From positions 7,704,545 through 7,768,544 of the forward strand of contig CM020620.1 in NCBI GenBank assembly GCA_009829735.1: a stretch of DNA of 64,000 bases, written 5' to 3'. This document shows positions 1-10,994 of the stretch, one piece after another. Position numbers and translations under genes: made by a program. The notes under the pieces were generated by a model, which worked only from the letters and a program-made list of their open reading frames with translations, was not told where the DNA came from and did not search any database. Each line of letters starts with the position of its first letter. Position 1 is the first letter of the stretch. This DNA comes from Pyropia yezoensis. Its lineage: Eukaryota > Rhodophyta > Bangiophyceae > Bangiales > Bangiaceae.

Positions 1-9
1 CCGCAACGC

Positions 10-2378
10 ATGGTGGGCCTACTCCGCCTTCCTAGTGGATCGGGCGGAGCGCTGCCGCCACTGTCGCTGCCGTGGCGGCGGCGCCCCACTGCGGCGTCCC
101 CCTCCCGCCGCGCGCCACCGTGGTGCCGGCGCCCCATCCCGTCGCTGCCCCTTCCTGCCTCCCTCGTGAACTGGGCGGCGCGCTGCCACCCTTGTACCTG
201 CCGTCGCGGCGGCGCCCCACGTTTTTGGCGTCCCTCTCCCTCTTCAACTACAGGCTGGACCTGTACGATGACTGGTCAACGGAGCCATGTCTTCTTTAGT
301 TCTACTGGCGTACTATCTACTGTGATATCTTCGATGGCGCTTCCTGTTCTGGTCGTCATCTTTTTCCTGCGTTGTGCCCTTCTAGCAGCTGCATCGAGCT
401 CTGTTCGTCCTTTCAGGCTTGAGCCCGGCGATCCAATCCCACCCATGGAGTTTGTGTCCGCTCAGGGCATGGTGTCCAGAGGACTCTACTCAGCCTCCCC
501 GTCAGGCGCTTCACTGGTGCAGGGAAACGAGCCCCCTCCTGCAAGCTCATCTTCCTCTGGACCTGCGTCGAGTGCCATGCAGTTCGTTCGGGCCGCTGAG
601 CTCCTGTCGAAGTGTGGAGGTGACAAGGCCCTCCGGGATGCTTTCGGCATCCTAGGTCGCCGCCCCTCCGCGGTGCTCCCACGTCGCGGGACCACATCTT
701 CTGGGCAGCGCGTGAAGCGCAACGGGAGGTACAAGGGTTGGCAGCAAGCGGGCCCGGGCCGTCGTCGTGGTGGGGGTCTCTACCCCCGCGACATGCTCGT
801 GGATGTGTTTGTTGCGATGCTCTGCACCGAGCTCCACGGTAATCTTGTCGCCGACTTCGACAAAGATGGCGTCTCGACTCGCGCTGTGAAGGGCCTGAGG
901 AGGCTGCGTGAGCGCTGCTTGCACGTGACGGACAAGGCCTTGAGAACCCGTGCATGGATGATAGGGAGGAGCGGCAGCTAGGGTATGCTGTTGAAGCTGG
1001 GGAAGCGCCGTCTGGTCACTGACGTTTTCAAGGATGTCGCTGTCGCGATCACCTTTGCCGCCAATGGCAAGGGCGGAGTGTCGTGCTGCTGCAGCGCACA
1101 AGAGCGCTGCCTCGACCAGGGCTGCAGCTTTCAGCCGTACATTGAGGAGGCGATGCGGCTGGTGCTGAAGGCATCGGAAATGAGTGTCGGGGGGGTTTTG
1201 TACGTGCTCGATGTGTCTGTACGTCGGGCTTCTTCTGTTCCTGGAACTGCAGTACGGTACGGGTCAGGCCTTTGCGTCGTGCGCATGGGCCAAGGGAGTT
1301 GGCCGTACGCGGTGGTGCGCAAGACGGTCTTCAAGAAGTGGGTGTGTCTGGCTTGTCCTACCTCGGACGCGTCCTGTGGCCACCGGAGTGCAGCCGCTCA
1401 CGCCGCGGACCATCGACAAAACGGCGGCGCGAACTCGGAGGAGGATGGCGACTCCGCCCTTCGCTACCCCGATGACCCTGACGGCGAGCCCCCCCCGCCT
1501 TCCAATCCCTACGTGCTGCAGTCGCGGTTCTTCGAGGGGCACCGTTCGCAGCTTCCGCGGGATCTTGTGCCACCCGCCATCGCCCAGGAGACGAGGTTGA
1601 AGCTTGTTGCAGCAGCACGCTCGACTGATGATGAGGTGGAGTACCCTGCTCGTCTTCTCTGTCCGTACTGCTACGAAGGCCCCAGCGCTGGCCAGCTGCC
1701 TATTGCCCATGAGTGCCGCATTGACTTCGACGACGGTGCTGCGGTTGCAAGGGTATATTCGTGGAGGTGCTCCATGTGCCGCTTGCGAGTCCTTCACGAC
1801 AGGCGAGAGCACGGGATCGTCTTTGTGTCGTCGTCCTCCGCCTTTTCGGAGGCCTTCCTGTTTGAGCTAGCCGTGAACCTGTCGAGGAACGGCTCCTCGT
1901 TGCGGTCCTCTGCCTATCTCCGGGAGGGATTCAATGAGCTTACGGCCGCCCTTAGGTACACTAAGGAGTCGTGCCGCCTACGCAGCATGACGACCTTGCG
2001 GAAAGGTCTCATCCTTTACCTCTCCTTGGTAATCAAGGGGTTGCCACTGGACGTTTCGACGTGCTCAAAATGCGTAGGAGAGGACGGCTGCCTTGATATC
2101 ATCTGTTTCGACGGACTGCAGCTAGGCTACAAGACCAAGTACAAGCGCCCATTCAAGCGCTACCTTGTGCGGACAAGTGCCATCCCAAGCGCCAGCTTGC
2201 ATGCCCATTTGGTGACCGATGCGGCTCTCGCGAAGGCCCTCGGTGCTGTGTTCAACTCGTCCACCGCCACCCCGATCGGGTCTTCAAAGACCGTCACCAC
2301 CGTCAGTGGCATCCGTGGGTACGTGATGGCGGTAGCCGCGCTGCTCGGCGACGTGGAGATTGACGGCAAGGTGGAGAG
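10..2378 (+). pseudogene. KDZ/Zisupton-like transposase gene, 5' part
   Basis: One reading frame runs from about position 10 to 2378, broken only by a TAG at 979-981; the second stretch, from 985, is open up to an inserted retroelement. Visible are an Arg/Gly-rich segment (around 690-780), paired cysteines (LCPYCYEG near 1660, CSMCRL near 1770, CSKCVGEDGC near 2065) and FDGLQLGYKTKYKRPF near 2107, which resembles the first catalytic Asp motif (DGxxLG) of KDZ-type transposases. The same frame resumes at 6621 after the insertion. The start is uncertain: the first ~260 bases contain a diverged ~128-bp duplication (45-105 and 172-235) and may not be coding. The family call rests mostly on the 3' part. 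It is a relic of a plain DNA transposon, or of a host gene derived from one. Confidence 0.6.
2374..2378. repeat. Target-site duplication, left (GAGAG)
   Basis: GAGAG at 2374-2378 is repeated at 6616-6620, directly outside the two ends of the element 2379-6615. Removing the element and one copy leaves the transposase frame uninterrupted (...KVES|FAGATK...), which confirms the boundaries. Confidence 0.85.
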
Positions 2379-2602
2379 TGTGGCAAAAACCACTTGCACA
2401 CACGACACCCAAGTTGGGGCGGTGTACAAGGGCTGCCTCCCGTGTCGGGGGAACCGGAAAAAGTGCAAGTCGCACACACTCTGTCCCTGTTGTGGGGCAA
2501 AGTGTGTGCGACTTGCACTTCTTCCGGTTCCCCCGACACGGGAGGCAGCCGTTGTACACCGCCCCAACTTGGGTGTCGTGTGTGCAAGTGGTTTTTGCCA
2601 CA
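2379..2602 (+). repeat. Hairpin-shaped 5' LTR
   Basis: Two arms of about 101 bp (2379-2479 and 2502-2602) are near-perfect reverse complements with only a few mismatches, around a 22-bp loop. The repeat begins TGTGGC and ends GCCACA, the TG...CA ends of an LTR, and is followed after two bases by the primer-binding-like site. The left target duplication abuts its start. Confidence 0.75.
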
Positions 2603-2604
2603 TT

Positions 2605-2618
2605 TGGTGGAGCAGCAG
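2605..2618 (+). other. Primer-binding-like site
   Basis: TGGTGGAGCAGCAG sits two bases after the 5' terminal repeat. The same 14 bases follow the left LTR of the intact gypsy element (47481-47494). It would pair with a tRNA ending CTGCTGCTCCACCA; I could not name that tRNA. Confidence 0.5.
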
Positions 2619-3344
2619 AGGACAGATGTGAACTTTACCTCCGGGTGCACCCGGGTGTAGGGGGCCCTCTGTCTCAGAGGAACGGTGGTCTTGGACTGTG
2701 TCGTGTGGATCGTTAGCCAACACGGCTGGATCGGACCTCCCGACGTTCGGGAAACTCTCCGGTGACGACATTACTCCGGCGTCTTTGAATACTGGCCAGA
2801 CACTGGGTGTACCTGGGGTCGCGGAGGTGCTAGAGGCACTCCAGCCAGCAGGGCCGTGGGTATCGGTGCGGGCGGTATGCCACCCCGACCAAGTCGGGTG
2901 TTCACCCTGAGGGTCTTCCTCGGACCGGTGGTTCGCACTTCGGCCACCGGGTGGTATACTCAAAGGGAACGTCCCAAGGTGAGAGGACTGTCCCCGCGAG
3001 ATCCACTCGGGTTTGATTCAACTTCGGCATAGAGCCTTCGCCAACTAGGCGGGTGGAGGACGGCGGACCTTCACTCGTCGGTGATGGGCTCGAGCCTGTG
3101 ACAGGGGTCGTAGCAAGTTGCTACCCCCGCCACCCTCAAAGAAAGTATCTTTGATCGGGAGCCAAGTTCGGCTATATCGACTAACATGAGGGACCGGTAG
3201 TAGCGGTCACCCTCAACGCGGGCGCGAGTAGCGACCCGAAGTTCCGGAAAGGAGAAGCACCAAGCCAAGTCGGCCGCCTCTCCTCGTCCCCATGTGAACA
3301 TGGAGGGTGTTCCACCCAGGTAGAGGGTTCAAGTTGAACGCCTC

Positions 3345-4289
3345 TTGGACCAATATCACAAGTTGTGGGATGGTCAGTTGGGACTCATGAGAGCCACCCA
3401 ACACCGGATCGAGTTGAAACCCGGTGTACCCCCTATACGCCAACAACCGTATAGGGGAGGGCCCCGTTCAAGGGCTTTCGTTAAGGAGCGCTTCAACAAA
3501 ACTATTGTTCGGCAGCTGCGCCACTATGTGAGTGAGCATGTGAAAACGTGGGACCAATACATTTCTATCCTTACTACGGCCTACAATTCGCAGGTTCACT
3601 CGTCTACCGGGGAAGTACCCCTCGCTTTTGTGACCCCCCGTCGCGTGCGGTCTATTGCCGTGCGGCGGCCGCTCCCAACTAGGGAGGATGGTGGCAGGAC
3701 GCCTACTCCTACTGAGAGTAAGGCGGAGTTCGCTGCTAGGCTTGAAAACCTCATCCCTAAAGTCAGGGCTGAGATGGACAAAGCACAAAAGCGCTACAAG
3801 CGTACCTTTGTCAAAAAGGTGCGCAATGCTAAACATGTCCCCGAGCAGGGTGACTGGGTGCTGGTACACTCGCACACCCCAACTGGGGGTAAGCTGGTAT
3901 TCCAGACGAAGGGACCGTACCAGGTCCTTCGTACTGATGGGCGGCGCTTCACCATCGAAAGTGACGATGGGGTCCGCAAGGTGAACGGACAGGACGCGGT
4001 CAAAGTTGCACCACCGCCTGCAGGCGACCCAGCTTGGGCGCGTGCTTTGGAAGCGTGGCGCCTCCCCTCACTGCCTGCGGCCAAACAGGGCCCGCAGGAG
4101 TACGTGTTCGAAAAGTTCATCGACCACGGATGGGATGAGGACACTAACCGCCTCATGTGGGGGGTGGGATGGTTTGGCTACAAAGCCAAGGATGATACGT
4201 GGGAGTATGTGGAGGATCTTCCCGCTGAGAAGGTCCGGGCGTACTGTGCCCAGAATGAGATAGACCCTAACAGCCCCCCCTCAACGTGA
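3345..4289 (+). pseudogene. Gypsy pol remnant: integrase C-terminus and chromodomain
   Basis: A 314-codon open stretch of broken pol. It carries a short piece like the start of reverse transcriptase (ATQHRIELKPG, compare ATQHRIDLVPG in the intact element), the integrase C-terminal region (KERFNKTIVRQ, then a GDWVLVH-type segment) and a C-terminal chromodomain (EYVFEKFIDHGWDED, then TWEYVEDLPAEKV). The chromodomain places it with the chromoviruses. It is the only sense-strand coding remnant recognised in the element and is followed by the antisense ORF. Confidence 0.75.
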
Positions 4290-4400
4290 GGGAAGGCCGA
4301 GCAACAGTGCCAAGAGAGTGCTTCAAGTCTAAGTGGTACGCAGAGTGGCTTTTAACTACAGCCCTAACCCTCACACTCTCACACCAAAGGCAGCTGCCAA

Positions 4401-5771
4401 CTAGGCACGCATGCTAGACTCCCCAACACCACGGCCCTCGCCCTCACGTGGAGGCGAGCGGCGAGACCCACGCCGATAACGGTCTCCACTCGTTGGAGGG
4501 GGCGGCGGCTCCAAGTCGGAACCGTCGCGCCCCTCACGGTCGCGCAAGTGGCGCCGACCGTGGCTACTCTTCTGCTTGGTCTTGCGCGCAAGTTTTCGAC
4601 GCAGACGCCGGACAGACTCCGTCTCCGACGGGGTAGAAGACTCCGAGACGGAGTAAGACAACTCGTCTTCCGATACGGAGGGAGACCGCCGTGAGTGACG
4701 GCGACGACGGCGAGGAGGCGAGTATGCCCGTCTTGCCCGACGCTTGCCGCGCCCAAGTGGGGCCGGCTGGGGCACAATCGACCCAATACGAGCCACCTCG
4801 GTAGTCATGAACCCCGGTACCGACTCGCAACTTGCGGTCGCCACAGCAGTACGAACGCGCTCCTCAAGTTGAGGGGTCTCGGAAACTTGAAGGGTTGCAG
4901 CCGACGCGGCCAACCAAGAAATGGTGCGCACCAACGTGGTGGTCATCATCTCGGCGGTTAAGGGCGTGGCCGGCAGTACCAACTTTGAGTAGACCGTGAG
5001 TAGGGTGGCCCCCAAGTTGGGGGACACCGGGGTGGATGACTCCACGGCCACGCTGATCGGGATGTTCCCGTGAGGCTGGAAAGGAACAGGAGGAAGCGGA
5101 GGGGCTCGCCGAGTTGGCGGAGCCCGAGAGTAACTGCGACCCCTACTCGGGGCCCCCGCAGTGGGTTGAGTCATGTACTCATCGTGAGATGGCACGGCCA
5201 TAACGATGGCCTTGTCCGGGGGAGGCGCGTTGTGGCGATCCACCCCCGGGGCATACGGGTAGTCCCCGATGCCCAACCCCTCTCGAAGTACCACACGGCC
5301 GTCGTGAAGTTCACGACCGACCCAGACGAACTGGCGAAGTGTGCCATCGTCCTTGGGCCCGCGGGAAGATCGGCGCAACTTGTGCTCGATGCTCTCCCAC
5401 TCGATCAGTTTATGGAGGCGCAGCATCTCCTCGAGTAGAGTGAGCTGTCCCGATGAGCACCCCTCAGCAACTGGCTGAGGGGTGAGCTGCTCCAAACCTT
5501 GGATAAGCCGAGGGGATAGATGCCAGAGCATCTCTCGCCGCCGGACACAAGACACCCAGGTCGACATGACCTCGAGGAGCCACTGGGTCGCCAACATGGC
5601 GAACACCAGGTGGTCCGGGCTAGCCGTCAACATGACGGAGCCGAATTGGTCGAGCAACCGTGGTAGTAGCGCCGGGTGACGCGGGCATACCATCCCCCGG
5701 AGGGACCGCGGGGCCCCCGCCGGAAGTCCCGGCGGGCGCCACATCGCAGGATGTATCCTCCATCCGTTCAT
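4401..5771 (-). CDS. Antisense ORF of broken gypsy element
   Basis: A 456-codon ORF on the strand opposite to pol, between pol and the right terminal repeat. The N-terminal half looks helical and hydrophobic (LLDQFGSVM, QWLLEVMSTWV); the C-terminal ~120 residues are Ser/Arg-rich and acidic (PPRRRRRHSRRSPS), probably disordered and nucleic-acid binding. A stretch with IEH, then PKDDG, then WVGRELHDGRVVL and GIGDYPYAP resembles VEH, PDDRH, TRVGRGEVYLD and CDLIAPALP of the antisense ORF in the intact element at 54542-57019. I recognise no known family. Length and equal placement in two diverged elements argue against a chance shadow, though high GC does make long antisense frames likelier. Confidence 0.5.
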   Translation of the reverse strand: MNGWRIHPAMWRPPGLPAGAPRSLRGMVCPRHPALLPRLLDQFGSVMLTASPDHLVFAMLATQWLLEVMSTWVSCVRRREMLWHLSPRLIQGLEQLTPQPVAEGCSSGQLTLLEEMLRLHKLIEWESIEHKLRRSSRGPKDDGTLRQFVWVGRELHDGRVVLREGLGIGDYPYAPGVDRHNAPPPDKAIVMAVPSHDEYMTQPTAGAPSRGRSYSRAPPTRRAPPLPPVPFQPHGNIPISVAVESSTPVSPNLGATLLTVYSKLVLPATPLTAEMMTTTLVRTISWLAASAATLQVSETPQLEERVRTAVATASCESVPGFMTTEVARIGSIVPQPAPLGRGKRRARRAYSPPRRRRRHSRRSPSVSEDELSYSVSESSTPSETESVRRLRRKLARKTKQKSSHGRRHLRDREGRDGSDLEPPPPPTSGDRYRRGSRRSPPREGEGRGVGESSMRA

Positions 5772-6492
5772 CCAGGGAGTCAGACTCCAACCCCTGGGTC
5801 ATCATGGCTCTCCCCAAATTAGGGAGAGACAACGCGGCTGCAGCTGCACGAGACCCACCTCCAGTTGAGGGGGGGGCTCGGATCGCGGGTTGATGGGTGG
5901 CCTCCCCAGCGTGGGGCGGCCCAGGGTAAGGTGAAGAGGATGGTTTGGTGATGGTGAAGTGTGAACTGAGAAGAGCAAGCTGCCGAGTGGGCAAGCTTGA
6001 GGAGAGGGGCGGTCAACGTGACCGCCTCCACATCCGCGTTACGTACTCGATGGGGGACAGCAAGTCGCGCCCCCAACGCCGAGACGTGCGTTTACGCACC
6101 CCCTCACAGGGCCGACCGGGTCGGTCGGAACTGAGGAGAGGGGAGTGTGGCAGTATTGACCCCCAGGTAGGGGGGGCAACACGTGCCATGCAAGGGGCGG
6201 CAGGCCACTAGCCTGATCCGTTCCTCCCCCTGCATTTGGGTCCATATTCCCTAAGTTTGGGATAGTTAGCTTAGTAGTAAATCCAGCTTGGATTTGAGGG
6301 TTTTCTGCATTTATCGTCTTGAATTTTCGTGTGGCCCGGTGGGCAGGTGCTGGGGTGGGAGATTCTGAGTGGCGAGATTCTGAGGGGACCCGTGGGGGAT
6401 AAGGGGAGGGACAGCGGGGCTTGGCCCTGCGTCCCCGTCCCGACCAAGAAACTGTTGGACCACACACCATCCTCTTGTTTGTCAGTGGGGGG

Positions 6493-6615
6493 TTTGCCCC
6501 ACAACAGGGACAGAGTGTGTGCGACTTGCACTTCTTCCGGTTCCCCCGACACGGGAGGCAGCCCTTGTACACCGCCCCAACTTGGGTGTCGTGTGTGCAA
6601 GTGGTTTTTGCCATA
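6493..6615 (-). repeat. Right terminal repeat of broken gypsy element
   Basis: These 123 bp are the reverse complement of 2379-2501, one arm plus loop of the left hairpin repeat. Because the left repeat is a palindrome, 6515-6615 also matches its second arm directly. The right target duplication GAGAG follows at 6616-6620. Confidence 0.75.
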
Positions 6616-6620
6616 GAGAG

Positions 6621-8451
6621 CTTTGCGGGCGCCACGAAGCACGGGCATACGGCGTCGTCCACGGGCAGGGGTTGGTGCCCATCTATAGACGGTGGCGTGC
6701 GGCGCGAGTTGATGGTGTTCCTCCGCCGGTTCTTTCAGTGCGACGAGCTGGCAAGGTCCCTCTCTGTGAAGATTGTTGCTGCCAATGGGGATCTTCGCCG
6801 CCGCGTGCCCTCACCCCTTATGGATCGAATCGGAGCTGTTCTGACCGCAGCGCCCTTGTGTTCAGAGGTTGGCCCCGGCGTGGCAATGGAGCGCGTACCC
6901 GACGAGGATGCTCCCCTGACAGCTGCGCGAGGTTGCCGACTCAACGACCTCCAAGCAGACGCGGGACCTGCGCCGGGTGCGGGGCGCGACGGTAATGGCG
7001 CTAATGTCGCGGACGACCGGTCCGAGAAAAGCGACGGGGTGGAGGAGTCCGACGACGACTTGTTGTCGGCAGATGAGTTCGAGTCCGACACGGACGAGAC
7101 GCGGGCCGCGTCGTCCCCTTATTGGGACAGTCTAGCCCCACTTCAACGCTATGCGGAGCAGTTCAGCGAGCCCGCTCTGGCCGACACTGGTGGTGAAAAA
7201 GGGACCAAGCTCAAGGCTGACATGGTGTTTCGCCTTCGCCGAGAGATCCCCACAACCGCGGCGGCCACCCTCAAGATTGTTGACTTTGTGCGAGCGCTGA
7301 CGGTGGACCCGTACTCCGCTTGGGCTCCCAACAACGACTGGGCCGCCATCAATGCCATCCACGACGTGTTGGTCGACACGAACTTCACTGCCGAGAAGCT
7401 TGTGGACGCGCTGGACCGCGACGATGTTTGCAACCTGAGGCTGCTGCGAGGCGCGGTTGCGTGCTTGGCCCCTGCGTTCCTACGCGACCAGGGACTGCGC
7501 GTCGTTCTTGCCGACGTGCTCCAGGCCCTGAAGAGCACGGGTGACTCGTAAGAGTCGTTCGTAGCTGCGGCTTGTGCGGAGGGTGCTCCAGGCGCGGATC
7601 CTGTTGCTCGTAGCGGAGTCGGCAACCATCCCCCTCAGCCTGACCTGCCGTCCTTCTCTAAAGCGCACATGGCGTGTGCTCCTGACGCGGAGACCTTCAA
7701 GCCTGAGCAGTTCTTGGCGACGTGGCTTAACGTGCCTGCATCGACTGCATCGTTCAAGGAGGCGTATGGGATCTCCAATGACGAGACGGAGGATTTTCTT
7801 CGGACCGGCGTGTGGGCGCCCAGCTTCCCCATTGTTCGCCCCATCCCGGCCTTTTTCGGTGACGCCGCGGCGGCCACCGACGAGCCCGAGTGTTCCCACT
7901 TGATGGGAAAAGAGAACAGGTACACCGGTGGTACCTTTGGAGCTTTCTGTACGTGCGCCCACCCGAAGTGCGTCGGTGTCGTTGTGCTGGACGGCAGCGA
8001 GAGCCAAAGAATGCCAATTGAGTTCATCGTGCAGCGCTGCAGGCGGCTACCCTTCAAGGTGGTGTATGACTTCTCGTGCGCCACCCACAAGTCGGCGTTG
8101 TGCCGCTTGCCCTACGTCGGCAGGGTTGTGGTCTTCTTGGTCGACCGCTTCCACTGGCTCAAGAATCACCTGGCGTGGTCAATGGCCAGGAACCCAGACT
8201 CATACGTGGACATGGACGACATCAACACGTCGTCCTCGGAAGAGCGAAACGCTCTCTCCCGGAGACAAGAGCACCACCTGCGGCTGATGAACCAAGACAA
8301 CTTCATCACGTTCACCTTTTATCAGCAAGCACTATCCAACGTCATAGCGATGTATCGAGATGTCGAGACGAAGCTGTCGGAGAGCAAATGGCCGAGGTGG
8401 TACAGGGAGAACTTTGTTGATGTTGTTGGGAACACAGAGAGAGGTTCATAA
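6621..8451 (+). pseudogene. KDZ/Zisupton-like transposase gene, 3' part
   Basis: This continues the frame of 985-2378 beyond the inserted retroelement. It is open except for a TAA at 7549-7551. An acidic linker (near 7020-7100) is followed by the diagnostic C-terminal block: CTCAHPKCVGVVVLDGSES, a VVYDFSC motif (second catalytic Asp), VFLVDRFHWLKNH, then DDINTSSSEERNALSRRQ and a final helix. This order (C-rich strand, YDxxC, DRFHxxNH, NTxxxEExN) is that of KDZ (Kyakuja-Dileera-Zisupton) transposases, cut-and-paste enzymes of the RNase-H fold. With two in-frame stops and a retroelement inside, this copy is dead. Terminal inverted repeats were not located; the array from 8736 lies just downstream. 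Confidence 0.65.
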
Positions 8452-8735
8452 AAAAGAAAACCATTCCTACTGTGCAAGCTGTGATAAGAATACTAAGGGC
8501 ATGCCTCAGGAGCCTCAGGAGCACACATGGCGACCCGCCGCAGTTGCATGGTGGAGCATGCAAAAGTGCTATTCAAGCTGGTCATGGAGATGCAGTGGAG
8601 CGGCGGCGGCGGATGTAGGGGCAGCCATCGCGACAGCCACGGCCATGCGCTGCAGCGTGCTGGCCTACGCAAGGGAGAGCGTGACCACACCAGTCAAGAC
8701 GGCGCCCGCAGCGCTCGCGGACACATTGGCTACGG

Positions 8736-9840
8736 TAGCGGGTGACGGCAAGCACCGGCAGCGGCGCGTGGTGGCACGCGGCCAGCGCCGGTGGCCGCGA
8801 GCCGCGGGCGATAGGAGTAGCCGCGCCGCGCCGCGGCAAAGTTCAGCCCCCCCCAGCCCCGCCCAGCAGATGATCGCGCCTGCGGCCGGCGGTGGCGGGT
8901 GACGGCAAGCACCGGCAGCGGCGCGTGGTGGCGGGCGGCCAGCGCCGGTGGCGGCCAGCCGCGGGCGACGGGAGCAGCCGCGCCGCGCCGCGGCAAGTTT
9001 CAGCCCCCCCCAGCCCCGCCCAGCAGCTGATCGCGCCTGCGGCCGGCGGTGGCGGGTGACGGCAAGCACCGGCAGCGGCGCGTGGTGGCGGGCGGCCAGC
9101 GCCGGTGGCGGCCAGCCGCGGGCGACGGGAGCAGCCGCGCCGCGCCGCGGCAAGTTTCAGCCCCCCCCAGCCCCGCCCAGCAGCTGATCGCGCCTGCGGC
9201 CGGCGGTGGCGGGTGACGGCAAGCACCGGCAGCGGCGCGTGGTGGCGGGCGGCCAGCGCCGGTGGCGGCCAGCCGCGGGCGACGGGAGCAGCCGCGCCGC
9301 GCCGCGGCAAAATTCAGCCCCCCCCAGCCCCGCCCAGCAGCTGATCGCGCCTGTGGCCGGCGGTGGCGGGTGACGGCAAGCACCGGCAGCGGCGCGTGGT
9401 GGCACGCGGCCAGCGCCGGTGGCGGCTAGCCGCGGGCGACGGGAGCAGCCGCGCCGCGCCGCGGCAAAATTCAGCCCCCCCTAGCCCAACCCAGCCGCTG
9501 ATCGCGCCTGCGGCCGGCGGTGGCGAGTGGCGGCAATCAGCGGCAGCAGCGCGTGGTGGCAGGCGGCCAGCGCCGGTGGCGGCGAGCCGCGAGCCATGGG
9601 AGCAGCCGCGCCGCGCCGCGGCAAAGTTCAGCCCCCCCCGGCCCCGCCCAGCAGCCGACCGCGCCTGTGGCCGGCGGAAGCGAGTGGCGGCAATCAACGG
9701 CAGCGGCACGTGGTGGTGGGTGGCGGGCGGCGGCGGTGGCTAGCCGCGGGCGATGGGAGCGGCCGCGCCCGGCCGCGCCGAAGTCCAGCCCCCCCCAGCC
9801 GTGCCCAGCAGCCGGCAGCGCCCGCCGCGGTGGCGTGCCA
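8736..9840. repeat. 157-bp tandem array, about 7 copies
   Basis: GC-rich units of 157 bp start near 8736, 8893, 9050, 9207, 9364, 9521 and 9678, each opening with GCGGGTGACGGCAAGCACC or a variant. The central copies are almost identical; the outer ones are diverged. 157 is not a multiple of three, so the long ORFs crossing it shift frame from unit to unit and are not genes. Confidence 0.85.
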
Positions 9841-9899
9841 GAACCCGGGTAGGCGTGAGTGAGGGGACGCCGTCCGCGGGAGAAGGCGGCTGGTTGGCG

Positions 9900-10105
9900 T
9901 GGGGGCGGGGGCGGGGGCGGGCGCGGCGCGGGCGCGGGGGCGGGCGCGGCGGCGGGGGCGGGCGCGGCGGCGGGGGCGGGCGCGGCGGCGGGGGCGGGCG
10001 CGGCGGCGGGGGCGGGCGCGGCGGCGGGGGCGGGCGCGGCGGCGGGGGCGGGCGCGGCGGCGGGGGCGGGCGCGGCGGCGGGGGCGGGCGCGGCGGCGGG
10101 CACGC
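9900..10105. repeat. 18-bp GC minisatellite
   Basis: About ten or more tandem copies of GGGGCGGGCGCGGCGGCG. It is open in all frames on both strands (Ala/Pro, Arg/Gly or Gly/Ala repeats), so its long ORFs are artefacts of composition. G-rich strand and spacing are suited to G-quadruplex formation. Confidence 0.85.
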
Positions 10106-10599
10106 GGTCCGCGCCGTTCTTTGCGCGAACCGAGTGCAGTACGAGGCAACGGGGAGTGCCGGCGGTCTGCAGCGCGCAGCAGCGCGCGCGGCTGCGGGCG
10201 GTTGCGCGCCCGGTCGCATATGCCGGAAGAACGAGTGGGTACGACCGCGCGTGTTAACTACAGGCCGACCGCGCGTGTTAACTACAGGCCAGTACCGAGA
10301 GGAGTGATGAGGGGTCGAACGGGGAGTTGCGGGATGTACAGGTCAGCTGGGCTGACCGGGGGCGGCCTCACGCGATGCTCGAACTCAGCCCCCACGGCCG
10401 GTCGGTGGCGCAGTGTATCAGAGTTCGACCCTCTGAGCCTCGAACAGCGATTCTACCAGTGCAATCGAGGCTCGAACTCAAACTCGTTTAATCGTGTACC
10501 CACCAACGCCCCCTGCGCCCAGAACACCAACGCCCCCTGCGCCCACACTGCCGTTATCGCCTCACCCCCGGGTGGGGGGGGGGGGGAGTGGGCGCGCAC

Positions 10600-10961
10600 C
10601 GCCGCAGCCACCGGGTGAACCGTCGCGCCCGCCAGGAGGCGTATCCACCCCATTCGCGGGAGGGGGTGGTGTGGTGTGGCGTGGCGTGGTGGCGGCGGCG
10701 GGGGGGGTGCGTGGGGGGGGGGGGGGGGGGGGGGGGGGCGGAATCCGTTTTGTCGCCCGCATCGCGACGTGTGCCCCTCTGGCTCGTAAATATGCCCGGT
10801 GGGAGGGGGGGGCCGGGCGGGGGGGGGGGTGGGGGGGGGGGGGGGGGTGAGAGCTGCGGTGGGCAGAGAGGGTGGGATGGGATGTGGGCGGGACGGGGGC
10901 GTCGGACTCTGCGCGACACCCGCCGTTGCCCTCTTGCTCCTCTCTCTCGTGCCCTCCCCAC

Positions 10962-10994
<33 letters not shown>

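Larger units (their letters stand above)
2379..6615 (+). mobile_element. Broken Ty3/gypsy retroelement with hairpin terminal repeat
   Basis: The element is 4,237 bp, flanked by a GAGAG duplication, begins TG and ends near CA. Parts in order: a hairpin-shaped 5' terminal repeat (2379-2602); a primer-binding-like TGGTGGAGCAGCAG (2605-2618), also found after the LTR of the intact element at 47118; remnants of pol ending in integrase and chromodomain (3345-4289); an antisense ORF (4401-5771); a right terminal repeat (6493-6615). No gag was recognised. It is broken, with large internal loss (a few breaks). The intact terminal duplication says it arrived by ordinary integration; loss of coding content suggests it is clearly older than the element at 47118. 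It lies inside a DNA-transposon gene. Confidence 0.8.

Noticed and set aside
2379-6615. Reading the element as an inverted-repeat DNA transposon (Ginger-like)
   Set aside because: The terminal repeats can be read as inverted and Ginger elements use a gypsy-like integrase, but a reverse-transcriptase piece, the primer-binding-like site shared with the intact gypsy element and the matching antisense ORF favour a broken LTR element.
9537-10219. Ala/Pro and Arg/Ala repeat proteins
   Set aside because: Translation of an 18-bp minisatellite, open in every frame.
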